Shown in pieces: positions 17,362-25,836 of a stretch of DNA of 64,000 nucleotides (its first letter is position 1; each line of letters opens with the position of its first letter). The translations under genes and the position numbers were made by a program. Under the pieces are notes generated by a model. The model did not search any database and had not been told where the DNA came from. It saw only the letters and a program-made list of their open reading frames with translations. Origin of the DNA: a bacterium (GTDB lineage: Bacteria; JAMCPX01). Location: contig JAJYLN010000001.1 in the NCBI GenBank assembly GCA_021787665.1, positions 186,001 to 250,000 on the forward strand, written 5' to 3'.

Positions 17362-18839
17362 ACGTCCTATTGATCCAGCCCCCGGCATACCTAAGTAAGT
17401 CAAGAGAGCTCGGACAGAAACAATTGAGCACGAATATAGGTCTTGCCTATATCGCTTCTTATATCAGGGAGAAGGGTACAGAGGTGAGCATACACGATGC
17501 AACCATCCGGAAATTCGATCCGTCCGTCTTCAGGGAGATCATACGGGAGCGGCGGCCCGGCATCGTGGGTATCTCCGCCTTCACGACCCAAATAGCTGAT
17601 GCGAGCTACCTTGCAGGGCTGATTAAATCGATAGACAGCCGTATCACCACGGTCATCGGCGGCGCGCACGCGAGTGCGATACCCGAGCAGACGCTCGAAG
17701 AATTCGGGGCGTTCGATTATGCCGTCTTCGGCGAGGGTGAAGAGACATTCTATAGATTGATCCTGTACCTGTCCGGGAAAGGCGTGTTCGATGACAAGGG
17801 GCTGTGCTACAGGGCTGACGGACATATAAGAAAAGGTAGTAACAGGCCTTTGATTGAAAATATCGACAGCATACCGATGCCGGCATTCGACCTATTCACC
17901 CTGGCGCACTATAAGCCGCAGTATTCGCATAACAGGGGATTGTCCCTGCCGATACTGACGTCAAGGGGCTGCCCATACGGATGCACATTCTGCTCCGGGC
18001 CACTCGGCAGGAGGATAAGGTTCCACTCGGTCGAGCGGATCATAGGCGAGCTCAAGGCAGACATTGCCGTGTACCATCCACAACAGATCCTCGTCGCTGA
18101 CGATACATTCACGGTAAATAAAGCCAAGGTCATCGATCTCTGCGACCGAATCGTCCGGGAAGGCATCCATCGGGAGGTCGAGTTTATATGCGAAACGCGA
18201 GTCGATCTTGTGGACAGGGAAATTTTCGAATCGATGAAAAGGGCCGGCTTCAGAAGCGTCAGCTTCGGTATAGAGTCAGGTGACGCGTACATACTTGATA
18301 AGGCCCTGAAGAAGATAACGCCTGCACAGGCCCGCAGCGCTGTTGCTGCTGCAAAACAGGCCGGGCTGGAGGCAGACGGTAATTTTATCCTCGGACTACC
18401 TTATGATAACAAGGAATCAATCATGAAGACTATAGGCTTTGCGTGTTCGCTGCCCCTTGACTATGCCAGTTTCTTCCTGCTCGTCCCGTACCCCGGGACA
18501 GAGGCAGCAAGGATGGCAGAAAACGACGAGGGTGGCCTGGTGCTCCTGTCGAAGGACTGGACCAGGTACGGCAAGCAGACTGGCGGTGTTCTGACCCTGT
18601 CGGGTATGAGCTACGACAGGCTTAAGGCCTATCAACTGTATGCTTACCTCAGGTTTTATCTCCATCCAAGGCGGTTCTTTAATATACTGAAAAGGGTCAC
18701 ACCATTGACCATTGTCCTGTTTGCGCTTCAGATGGTAAAGACCTTTTTTAGAAAGGGACCAGCACCCCCCTCTATACGAGCATCGAATATAAGTTCGACC
18801 AATTCGCAGGACCGCCCCTGTCCTCCGTCATCTTCTTAA
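17358..18839 (+). CDS. B12-binding radical SAM protein with extended C-terminus
   Basis: A 493-residue protein from ATG 17358, which overlaps the preceding stop as ATGA; a GTG at 17346 is less likely. The cobalamin domain (MNVLLIQPP, GGAHASAIPEQTL, FGEGEETF) is followed by CPYGCTFC (CX3CX2C) near residue 205, then DDTFT, GIESGD and PYPGTE. The last 25 or so residues (after TFFRK) are proline/serine-rich, unlike any paralogue, and are translated from DNA that on the other strand is the end of a truncated rSAM gene. The native stop was therefore probably lost at a deletion junction near 18770. The core of the enzyme looks intact. Confidence 0.88.
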   Translation: MNVLLIQPPAYLSKSRELGQKQLSTNIGLAYIASYIREKGTEVSIHDATIRKFDPSVFREIIRERRPGIVGISAFTTQIADASYLAGLIKSIDSRITTVIGGAHASAIPEQTLEEFGAFDYAVFGEGEETFYRLILYLSGKGVFDDKGLCYRADGHIRKGSNRPLIENIDSIPMPAFDLFTLAHYKPQYSHNRGLSLPILTSRGCPYGCTFCSGPLGRRIRFHSVERIIGELKADIAVYHPQQILVADDTFTVNKAKVIDLCDRIVREGIHREVEFICETRVDLVDREIFESMKRAGFRSVSFGIESGDAYILDKALKKITPAQARSAVAAAKQAGLEADGNFILGLPYDNKESIMKTIGFACSLPLDYASFFLLVPYPGTEAARMAENDEGGLVLLSKDWTRYGKQTGGVLTLSGMSYDRLKAYQLYAYLRFYLHPRRFFNILKRVTPLTIVLFALQMVKTFFRKGPAPPSIRASNISSTNSQDRPCPPSSS

Positions 18840-19500
18840 ACGACGGATTGAAGCAATACGAGCATGCGTTCGGGCATCCCCTGCCACTGATGAACCTCTT
18901 CAGAGGGAAGTCCCGTATGAACCTGTATCTGTAGTAAACCTCTCTGTCCGGCAGGGGCATCGCGTTGAGATCGGTAAGTGGTCCCATGGAGTTCTTATAT
19001 AGGGTGCCCCCATGCTTCACCCAAATACTGTGAACAGAGGTAATATCGCCACCGGACCCGAGCCTCTGCAGAAACTCCGGTACTGCATAGTCAGCCTCTC
19101 CCCTGAGTATCGCATCGACGCCTTCTTCGTCGATAGCATCGTTGAAGAACGTCGGGTACGTGCCTGTAAGCATGCACAGGACCCGGGGCATGGCCGATTT
19201 TATCCTCCGGGTCATAGCTATGCCCCATTGCGGCCTTATAATGGAGGTCGGGATGATAACCACGGACGGATTGTACGCGGCTGCAACCTTCAGGAAGTCG
19301 CCTTCCTCCCTTTCGATCAGTACCCGGTAGGGATAGCCCTGCTCCCTCAGAATGCCCGCAAGCTCGGTAAGGGCAAGCGACTCATTGATGGCGTTGTCCT
19401 GTACGAACAGGACTCTTACCGGCGATTTAGGCCTAACATCTTCGTTTATCATGTTATAGTATAGCATGCTGGCATTAAAATTTCCTGTTAACTTGTTCAA
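18772..19500 (-). CDS. C-terminally truncated B12-binding radical SAM protein (probable pseudogene)
   Basis: Only 242 residues. A B12-binding-like domain (VRVLFVQDNAI, EADYAVPEFL) leads to the radical SAM motif CPNACSYC near residue 213, and the frame ends about 25 residues later, so almost the whole catalytic barrel is missing (paralogues are about 460-530 residues). Its 3' end overlaps the opposite-strand rSAM gene by 68 bases. The start overlaps the stop of the upstream GT-C gene by four bases (19497-19500), so it was once the second gene of a GT-C/rSAM operon. It is unlikely to be active unless the short form has another role. Confidence 0.75.
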   Translation of the reverse strand: MNKLTGNFNASMLYYNMINEDVRPKSPVRVLFVQDNAINESLALTELAGILREQGYPYRVLIEREEGDFLKVAAAYNPSVVIIPTSIIRPQWGIAMTRRIKSAMPRVLCMLTGTYPTFFNDAIDEEGVDAILRGEADYAVPEFLQRLGSGGDITSVHSIWVKHGGTLYKNSMGPLTDLNAMPLPDREVYYRYRFIRDFPLKRFISGRGCPNACSYCFNPSFKKMTEDRGGPANWSNLYSMLV

Positions 19501-21221
19501 GGCACTGGATTTTTCATCTGCAAGAGCATAAAGCCATCGTTTGAAATAACGGGCGTGTAATGACCCAGTATGAAATTATCGAGTATATTCGGCGTATACT
19601 GCATGCCGAGCGAGCGGGAGACTGCCCGGAACACATTGGGTGCCCAGTCATAGGTTATAACGAACCGTACCGGCATGCTTTTCAAACGTCGTATGGCATC
19701 CACGAGTATACTATCGGGGGTACCTTTATCATTCCCGAGCTTTATCAGAATATCGTACTTTAGGGGATCCTGCAGATTAAGCAGGGTATAAAGGATGGGG
19801 GAGTAAGGATAGACAAGCGCCGTGCGGTCCCCGCCCATGATCCGTTCCGCTTTTCCGGAAAAGTCAGCCAGCGCTTTACCCATCTGTCTGTTGAATGTCC
19901 ACAACCGTACGTTGTTGACGGTAAAATGATAGGCATCCTTCTGTACTCGCTTCGCGCCGGCGAAAAGCGCGGAGCAGATAACTATGATTATGATGGTTGC
20001 AACGATGCCGATAAGCCTTTCCACCCCTTTATACAACAGCACCCATAATCTCGGCTTCAGATAGCCGAGTAACAGCGTGAACAGCCAAACATACATTATG
20101 ATAGCACAAGGCACATTAACAGGCACAACGCTCATGGGGTTATAGAGTAGTCTCTGCCCTGTATTTAAAAACAGGACTGCACAACCTATAAACAGTATTA
20201 TGTGCTCGGGGGGGGTATTTTTTTTAAACGCCAGAAAGTACAAACTGACGATGCCTGGAACACTGAACAAAAGCACAAGCATGAGCACCTTTTGGGGCCA
20301 TCCTGTTACAACCCCCCGAAAGAGCATGTCCAACGAAAAGGTCGTAAACTCCCATGCCCGTGCTGCAAGGACCTCGTTCTGCACGAAATCGTGGAACGCA
20401 CCCTTGGCGGCCATATAGGAAAAAGCGACTGTCAAGACAGAAAAGACAGCTATCGTGAAGTAACCCATGGGTCTGAGGCCGGGCCATCGCACGGCATTTT
20501 TCGGACCTTTCTTTGTCCCCTGCTCTCCCCCGGCCGTACCGTCTATCCCCGTCCCGTCCGGCTCCATGCCCCCTCGGTATCTGCCCCTGCTATCCATAAA
20601 AATAACGAACAGAAACACACCCAGGGCTATCACCCCCTTCGTTTGAAGAAACAGCGTCGTGAGCCCCACACAGGCGCCCGCCCCCCATAGGGCCACGATC
20701 GATCGCCGGTCGAGATATGCATAGAGACAGATCAATGAAGCGAAGAACATCGCCATACTGTTTACATAATGGCTGTATCCCATGACGGCTGTGCTTCCAA
20801 AGACAAGGAACAGCAAGGGCGGTATGACGGCGAACCATCTCTTGACGATGATCCTCGACAGACGGTAGATGAGCAGGTCCGAGACGACGTCTATGATCAC
20901 TACGAACTCACGGGTAACAGCGAAGCTGTAGCCGAATATCTTGTAAACGAGCGCAAGGAGGTAGTAATTGCCCGGGAATAGAATGGCACCGATGTCCTTG
21001 TACAGCACCTTGCCGTGCAATATCTGATAGGCCCTGTACGGGAACATCCCCTCGTCTTCCGTGGGTGTCGGAAGATAATATTTGTACAGGTGCAGGTAGG
21101 TATAGCTGAGGAGAGCTATGATGATGTACGGTACGACCCGCCGCAATCCCAGATGAGCTCTGTTATACAGAGACCCCTGATTCTTTTTATCGTGTTTTCC
21201 GGTGAGGGTCATAACATGCAT
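19497..21221 (-). CDS. GT-C type membrane protein without SLBB tail
   Basis: A 574-residue polytopic protein homologous to the membrane halves of the proteins at 4310 and 8605: TEDEGMFPYRAYQILHGK, ILFPGNYYLLALVYKIFGY and IIVKRWFAVIPPL match closely. The acidic DEG in the first loop is retained. A glycine-rich low-complexity cytoplasmic loop (about residues 215-240) is peculiar to this copy. It ends with the soluble domain and has no SLBB domains. The start may be ATG 21221 or the internal ATG four codons on; neither has a good ribosome-binding site. It is coupled to the truncated rSAM gene downstream. Confidence 0.8.
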   Translation of the reverse strand: MHVMTLTGKHDKKNQGSLYNRAHLGLRRVVPYIIIALLSYTYLHLYKYYLPTPTEDEGMFPYRAYQILHGKVLYKDIGAILFPGNYYLLALVYKIFGYSFAVTREFVVIIDVVSDLLIYRLSRIIVKRWFAVIPPLLFLVFGSTAVMGYSHYVNSMAMFFASLICLYAYLDRRSIVALWGAGACVGLTTLFLQTKGVIALGVFLFVIFMDSRGRYRGGMEPDGTGIDGTAGGEQGTKKGPKNAVRWPGLRPMGYFTIAVFSVLTVAFSYMAAKGAFHDFVQNEVLAARAWEFTTFSLDMLFRGVVTGWPQKVLMLVLLFSVPGIVSLYFLAFKKNTPPEHIILFIGCAVLFLNTGQRLLYNPMSVVPVNVPCAIIMYVWLFTLLLGYLKPRLWVLLYKGVERLIGIVATIIIIVICSALFAGAKRVQKDAYHFTVNNVRLWTFNRQMGKALADFSGKAERIMGGDRTALVYPYSPILYTLLNLQDPLKYDILIKLGNDKGTPDSILVDAIRRLKSMPVRFVITYDWAPNVFRAVSRSLGMQYTPNILDNFILGHYTPVISNDGFMLLQMKNPVP

Positions 21222-21392
21222 GTTGGGAGCGGCAAGCTACCGCAGGAGATCCATGTCCAGTTTTTCAAGGTTTTGGAGCCTCAGCTTGTGGAGATAAGGT
21301 CTTTCCGGATGTGATAGTTTGCGACCAGGGATGGATGCGGAGAAAACCCGTCTCAAAAACCGGCTCATCGCCAACGGTCCTTAATTCCATTA

Positions 21393-21422
21393 CAATAACT
21401 GAGCATATTTGCTCAGTTATTG
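21393..21422. promoter_or_regulatory. 13-bp-arm palindrome, possible operator
   Basis: CAATAACTGAGCA (21393-21405), loop TATT, TGCTCAGTTATTG (21410-21422): a perfect inverted repeat. It lies 24 bases upstream of the -35 of the promoter at 21447 and is not followed by a T-run, so an operator is more likely than a terminator. Confidence 0.6.
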
Positions 21423-21446
21423 CAACTAATGTGCATCCTTGCTCTA

Positions 21447-21475
21447 TTGACATTCATGCTGCTTGAATATATAAA
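21447..21475 (+). promoter_or_regulatory. Sigma-70-like promoter
   Basis: TTGACA (21447-21452), 17-base spacer, TATAAA (21470-21475). It faces the DUF4143 remnant and the mazG-tlpA-ccdA-suf-thi gene series. Confidence 0.7.
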
Positions 21476-21495
21476 ATGCAATTAGCATAAACAAA

Positions 21496-21954
21496 ATGAT
21501 ACCGAGGATATTAGCGGAAAAGCTCACAGAGAGCGCACGGCGCTGGTTCTCTGTACGTGAGGCAAGTTTCATTATCGTACTCCTGAGGCCGCATTACAAA
21601 AACTTCGGAAAGAGACTGATAAAGACTCCGAAGCTCTATTCCCTCGACACAGGTCTTCTCTGCTTCCTGTTAAGGATACAAGGCCCCGACGAGCTTTACT
21701 TCTGGCGCGATTCCGGGGGCCATGAAATCGATATCCTGATCGACAGGGGGAAGGCCCTTATACCTGTCGAGATCAAATCGGCACAGACGATTGCCGATGA
21801 CTTCTTCGATGGCTTTAAACATTGGCTCAAGCTCGCAGGAAAGGGCAACGGACAATCGGCGCTGGTCTACGGAGGGGACAGGGCCGCGATGCGGGCCGGT
21901 ACGGCGGTATACCCATGGTTCACACTGTACATGATTGCTCGGGTCCCAAGGTAA
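21496..21954 (+). pseudogene. Remnant of COG1373-type ATPase (DUF4143 domain)
   Basis: A 152-codon frame that preserves pieces of the C-terminal DUF4143 region of archaeal-type AAA ATPases: KNFGKRLIKTPKLYSLDTGL, then YFWRDSGGHEIDILID and IPVEIKSAQT. The entire N-terminal ATPase domain (P-loop) is absent, and the segment that normally lies between the DTGLL motif and YFWRD (the LFEN..V..EL part) is missing, so there are at least two deletions. Full-length family members are about 380-450 residues. It is probably a relic that left its promoter to the mazG operon. Confidence 0.8.
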
Positions 21955-21969
21955 AAGGAAGGTACAGGT

Positions 21970-22638
21970 ATGAAATCGTTCGATGAGCTCGTACACATCA
22001 TGGCGAGGCTGCGCGGTAAGGACGGCTGTCCCTGGGACAGGGCGCAGGACATCGACAGTTTAAGGCAGTACGTGATCGAAGAGGCGTACGAGGTCGTCGA
22101 TGCCATCGAGTCCGGCAGGCCCTCTGCCATCAGGGAGGAGCTCGGGGACCTCGTTTTACAGGTCGTCTTCATCGCGGAGATCGCCAGGGAGCACGGATGG
22201 TTCGACGTGGACGAGGTGTTGAAGGGCATTATCGCCAAGCTGATCCGCCGGCATCCCCACGTGTTCGGCGGCGTGAACGTAAGGTCCAAGGAGGATGTCC
22301 TGAAAAACTGGGGCAGGCAGAAGCACAGCGAGAAAGGCGCAAAGGTGTTCGACATCCCCCTGCAGATGCCTTCCCTGCTCGCCTCCTACCGGCTGCTGGA
22401 GAAGGCCAGGCGGCTGGGCATAAGCCCGGTCAGGGTAGACAAGGACATGGCTGCGAGGGTGGGGACCGGCACGAGACAGCGGATGCAGAAGCGGATAGCC
22501 GACCTGCTCCTCTCGATCGTGGCCATAGCGCAGGAAAACGCCATAAACCCGGAGGACCTGTTGCGGGAGACTAACAGGGCTCTCACAAGGAAATTGAAGG
22601 GCCGCGCAGGCAGGCATAGCTCCGGAGATATACTTTGA
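21970..22638 (+). CDS. mazG: Nucleoside triphosphate pyrophosphohydrolase MazG
   Basis: A 222-residue protein. The first MazG domain (residues 1-110) is canonical: GCPWDRAQDIDSLRQYVIEEAYEV with the metal-binding EEAYE and EELGD motifs, then RRHPHVFG and NWGRQKH. The second half keeps the helix pattern (PSLLASYRLLEKA at about 137-149, AINPEDLLRETN near the end) but has lost the second set of acidic metal ligands and is about 35 residues shorter than in typical 255-265-residue MazG. It hydrolyses non-canonical or excess NTPs to NMP and pyrophosphate. It is the first intact gene after the promoter at 21447. Confidence 0.92.
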   Translation: MKSFDELVHIMARLRGKDGCPWDRAQDIDSLRQYVIEEAYEVVDAIESGRPSAIREELGDLVLQVVFIAEIAREHGWFDVDEVLKGIIAKLIRRHPHVFGGVNVRSKEDVLKNWGRQKHSEKGAKVFDIPLQMPSLLASYRLLEKARRLGISPVRVDKDMAARVGTGTRQRMQKRIADLLLSIVAIAQENAINPEDLLRETNRALTRKLKGRAGRHSSGDIL

Positions 22639-22719
22639 CAATTTTTATATGAACCTTATATTACGTGATACTGCTATCGAGAGGGGTTTCATCACGAAAC
22701 CGGGGATTCAGCAGAAGGC

Positions 22720-23280
22720 ATGAAGACGATAAAATACATTTTTACTATAGCGATCGTCATAGGGCTGGCGGCGTTCGTCGTATCGCGCGTAATCCCACGA
22801 GCACAGCCACGGCATCGAAGCAAGCAGGTAAGCACCCAAAGCGGTACGGCCGAGGGCGATGCCGTACCGCCGTTCACCCTGCAGGACATAGACGGGAACA
22901 GCGAGTCCCTGAACCACTATACCGGCAAGCTGGTCCTCGTGAACTTCTGGGCGAGCTGGTGCGGGCCGTGCAACGAAGAGGCGCCGTCCCTCGAATCGAT
23001 GTACAAAAAACTGCGGCCGGACGGGCTGACCATCGTTGCGATAAGCATCGATCGCCAAAAAGAGGAAGTGGAGTCGTTCGTCAGGAAATACTCCCTAACA
23101 TTCCCGGTATTGATGGACACGGACGGGCGTGTCGCCGCGGAGTACGGCATCACCGGCGTGCCGGAAACCTTTATACTGACATCTGATCATAAGCTGCTGA
23201 AGCATATCATCGGCCCGCTCGACTGGACTTCGGACAATGTCATGGGCTATCTGAAGATGCTCATCACGGAGGAAAAATGA
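22720..23280 (+). CDS. TlpA/ResA-type thioredoxin, membrane-anchored
   Basis: A 186-residue protein with an N-terminal membrane anchor (residues about 5-22) and a thioredoxin fold. The active site is WCGPC in NFWASWCGPCNEEAP (near residue 84), with the cis-Pro segment GVPETF. The family reduces periplasmic disulfides, most often apocytochrome c CXXCH cysteines. It is followed with a four-base overlap by a second TlpA-like gene and then ccdA, which supplies electrons from the cytoplasm; the multihaem cytochrome at 34007 is a plausible client. Confidence 0.9.
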   Translation: MKTIKYIFTIAIVIGLAAFVVSRVIPRAQPRHRSKQVSTQSGTAEGDAVPPFTLQDIDGNSESLNHYTGKLVLVNFWASWCGPCNEEAPSLESMYKKLRPDGLTIVAISIDRQKEEVESFVRKYSLTFPVLMDTDGRVAAEYGITGVPETFILTSDHKLLKHIIGPLDWTSDNVMGYLKMLITEEK

Positions 23281-23864
23281 CGACGAAACAGAAGGCCCTC
23301 GGCAAAAGCGGCCTGATAATCATCGGATCGATCATAGGCATCATGTTCGTCATAGCGATGGTGGGCTATATCGGCAGCCGGGTCTCCCGCAACGGGACAG
23401 CTGGCGCCGGTACCCGGAAAAGCGGCCAGACGGCCGCTGAGAACGAAGTCGCGCCGGACTTCTCGCTGATGACCGTAAACAAGAGGACGGTCAGGCTCTC
23501 AGACTACCGGGGCAAGATCGTGTTCCTCAACTTCTGGGCGACATGGTGTCCTCCCTGCCGCATGGAGCTGCCATCGATGGAGAAGCTCGCCGAGAGATTC
23601 AAGGGGAAGCCGTTCGTGATACTCGCCGTCAACGTCGACGAGAGCGACCCGGGCAACGTGGAGGCATTTGTCCGGCAGATGGGCCTCACCTTCCCGGTCC
23701 TCATCGATGACGGCTCAATATCGGCCAGGTACCGGGTGAACTCGATCCCCACGACGTTCATCATAAAGAAGAACGGCGTCATCTACTCCATCATCAGCGG
23801 CGCAAGACCATGGAACGAGCAAAGCTATGTGAACGCCATCGATAAGCTCGTCGCCGCACCGTAG
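23277..23864 (+). CDS. TlpA/ResA-type thioredoxin, second copy
   Basis: A 195-residue protein with an N-terminal membrane anchor (about residues 12-32) and active site WCPPC in NFWATWCPPCRMELPS (near residue 88), the cis-Pro segment SIPTTF and a TlpA-type insert. The CPPC dipeptide differs from the CGPC of the preceding paralogue, suggesting a different redox potential or client. It starts within the last codons of the upstream gene (ATGA) and lies 11 bases before ccdA. Confidence 0.9.
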   Translation: MTTKQKALGKSGLIIIGSIIGIMFVIAMVGYIGSRVSRNGTAGAGTRKSGQTAAENEVAPDFSLMTVNKRTVRLSDYRGKIVFLNFWATWCPPCRMELPSMEKLAERFKGKPFVILAVNVDESDPGNVEAFVRQMGLTFPVLIDDGSISARYRVNSIPTTFIIKKNGVIYSIISGARPWNEQSYVNAIDKLVAAP

Positions 23865-23875
23865 AAGGGCCAGAC

Positions 23876-24583
23876 ATGCCGGGGTCAAGCAACGTCTCCA
23901 TACTCATAGCCTTCGTGGCAGGACTGCTCTCGTTCGCCTCGCCGTGCGTGCTCCCGCTGATACCCTCGTACCTGACGTTCATAACGGGCCTCTCGTTCGA
24001 GGACTTCGAAGCGGAGAACAGCGCTGCTGTCAGAAGGCTTACCGTCCTCCACTCCCTGCTGTTCATTCTCGGGTTCTCGATGGTATTCATCGCACTCGGC
24101 GCATCAGCTACGGCGATTGGAGGCTTGTTCAACAAGTACAAGGAGATGATCAGGATAGTCGGCGGTATCATCGTGATCATCTTCGGCATACACATAACCG
24201 GCCTTATCAACCTGAAGTTCCTCGAGAACGAGAAGAAGGTACACATCAGGAACAAGCCGGCAGGCTACCTCGGCACGCTGCTCGTGGGGATAACCTTCGG
24301 TGCTGGATGGACCCCGTGCATAGGGCCCATACTCGGCACCATCCTCTCCCTTGCGATAAACATGAAGACCGTATATGCGGGTATCACCCTCCTGGCGGCG
24401 TACTCGCTGGGGCTCGGCGTTCCGTTCTTCCTCTCATCGCTCGCCGTGAACAGCTTCCTCGCTTATTTGAAAAAGTTCAGGAAATACATAAAGGCGGTGA
24501 CCGTGACGTCCGGGGTATTCCTCATCATCATCGGGGTACTGCTCATCAGCAATCATTTTGAGGCGATTACCCGTTATTTTTAG
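23876..24583 (+). CDS. ccdA: Cytochrome c biogenesis protein CcdA
   Basis: A 235-residue protein with six membrane segments. It has the two conserved cysteine-proline motifs of the DsbD/CcdA transmembrane family: ASPCVLPLIPSYL near residue 22 and GWTPCIGPILG near residue 145. It carries reducing equivalents from cytoplasmic thioredoxin across the inner membrane to periplasmic TlpA/ResA proteins, here encoded directly upstream. Confidence 0.93.
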   Translation: MPGSSNVSILIAFVAGLLSFASPCVLPLIPSYLTFITGLSFEDFEAENSAAVRRLTVLHSLLFILGFSMVFIALGASATAIGGLFNKYKEMIRIVGGIIVIIFGIHITGLINLKFLENEKKVHIRNKPAGYLGTLLVGITFGAGWTPCIGPILGTILSLAINMKTVYAGITLLAAYSLGLGVPFFLSSLAVNSFLAYLKKFRKYIKAVTVTSGVFLIIIGVLLISNHFEAITRYF

Positions 24584-24603
24584 ATCGACGAAACACGGAG
24601 CGC

Positions 24604-25836
24604 ATGATGGACATTGAAAAGATAAGAAAGGATTTTCCGGTATTGTCCCGCATGGTGCGGGACCGGCCCCTCGTGTACCTGGACAATGCAGCGACTACGC
24701 AGAAGCCGGCCGCTGTCATAGAGGCGATAACTGGTCTCTACAGGAATTACAACGCGAACGTCCACCGGGGCGTGTACCTGCTCGCGGAGGAGTGCACCCA
24801 GGCATATGAGGACTCGAGGGAGGCCGTCAGGAGATTCATAAACGCCGGCAGCACCGAAGAGATCGTATTCACACGCAATGCCACCGAGGCGCTGAACCTT
24901 ATTGCATACACGTGGGCTGAGGCGAACCTCCGGGCCGGGGACGAGATCGTTGTCACCATCATGGAGCACCATAGCAACTATGTGCCATGGTTCCGGCTTG
25001 CCCGCAGGAAGGGGGCCGTCATCAGGATCGTTCCCGCGCGGAAGGACGGCGAGCTCGATATGGACGCCTACCGATCCCTGCTGAGCAGCAGGACAAAACT
25101 CGTCGGTATCGCTCACATGTCGAACGTGTTCGGTACGATCAACCCGGTGAAAGAAATGATAGCTCTCGCCCACCGGCAGGGGGCCGCGGTGGTCGTCGAC
25201 GGGGCACAGAGCGCGCCACACATAAGAATCGACATGCAGGACTTGGACTGCGATTTCTTCGCCCTGTCCGGTCACAAGATGCTCGGGCCCACCGGCATCG
25301 GCGTTCTGTACGCGAAGTCGTCCTACTTCAAATCGATGGAGCCGTTCCTGAGCGGTGGGGAGATGATCCTCAGAGTCACTCTCGACGACATCGTGTACAA
25401 CGATCTGCCGTGGAAATTCGAGGCCGGCACCCCCAACTACGAAGGGGCCATAGGGCTGAAGGCCGCCATAGAGTATCTCGAGGCCCTGGGAATGGACACT
25501 ATCGAGGCGTACGAGAGGGAACTTACCACCTATGCGCTCGAAAAAATGAGGACTGTGCCGGACATCTTTGTCTACGGTCCATCGGACCCGTCAAAGAAGT
25601 GCGGGATCGTCGCCTTCAATATCAGGGGCGTCCACTCGCACGACATCGGCACCATACTCGACAGTGAGGGCATAGCCATCCGGGCCGGGCACCACTGCGC
25701 ACAGCCGCTCATGATAGACTGCGGCGTGTCCGCCATGGCAAGAGCGAGTTTTTATTTTTATAATACGAGACAGGAGATAGACATGCTGGTAAAGGCGCTG
25801 AACAAGGCGAAGGGGATGTTCGGTCATGTCGCTTGA
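24604..25836 (+). CDS. sufS: Cysteine desulfurase SufS
   Basis: A 410-residue PLP enzyme of the group II (SufS/CsdA) type. The start of the protein has VYLDNAATTQKP; VHRGVYLLAEE follows; the PLP lysine is in ALSGHKMLGPTG (near residue 223) and the catalytic cysteine in RAGHHCAQPL (near residue 365). It takes sulfur from cysteine for Fe-S cluster and thio-cofactor synthesis. The next gene, sufU, overlaps its 3' end by 11 bases, the usual SufS-SufU partnership. A second Met codon immediately follows the first, so the start is uncertain by one residue. Confidence 0.94.
   Translation: MMDIEKIRKDFPVLSRMVRDRPLVYLDNAATTQKPAAVIEAITGLYRNYNANVHRGVYLLAEECTQAYEDSREAVRRFINAGSTEEIVFTRNATEALNLIAYTWAEANLRAGDEIVVTIMEHHSNYVPWFRLARRKGAVIRIVPARKDGELDMDAYRSLLSSRTKLVGIAHMSNVFGTINPVKEMIALAHRQGAAVVVDGAQSAPHIRIDMQDLDCDFFALSGHKMLGPTGIGVLYAKSSYFKSMEPFLSGGEMILRVTLDDIVYNDLPWKFEAGTPNYEGAIGLKAAIEYLEALGMDTIEAYERELTTYALEKMRTVPDIFVYGPSDPSKKCGIVAFNIRGVHSHDIGTILDSEGIAIRAGHHCAQPLMIDCGVSAMARASFYFYNTRQEIDMLVKALNKAKGMFGHVA

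Larger units (their letters stand above)
21222..21495. other. Divergent intergenic region
   Basis: Between the minus-strand GT-C gene and the DUF4143 remnant. It contains the palindrome and the plus-strand promoter; the rest (21222-21390) shows nothing recognisable. A small minus-strand frame across it has no family resemblance. Confidence 0.6.

Noticed and set aside
21265-21453. 62-codon minus-strand frame upstream of the GT-C gene
   Set aside because: No ribosome-binding site, crosses the palindrome and shows no family resemblance.
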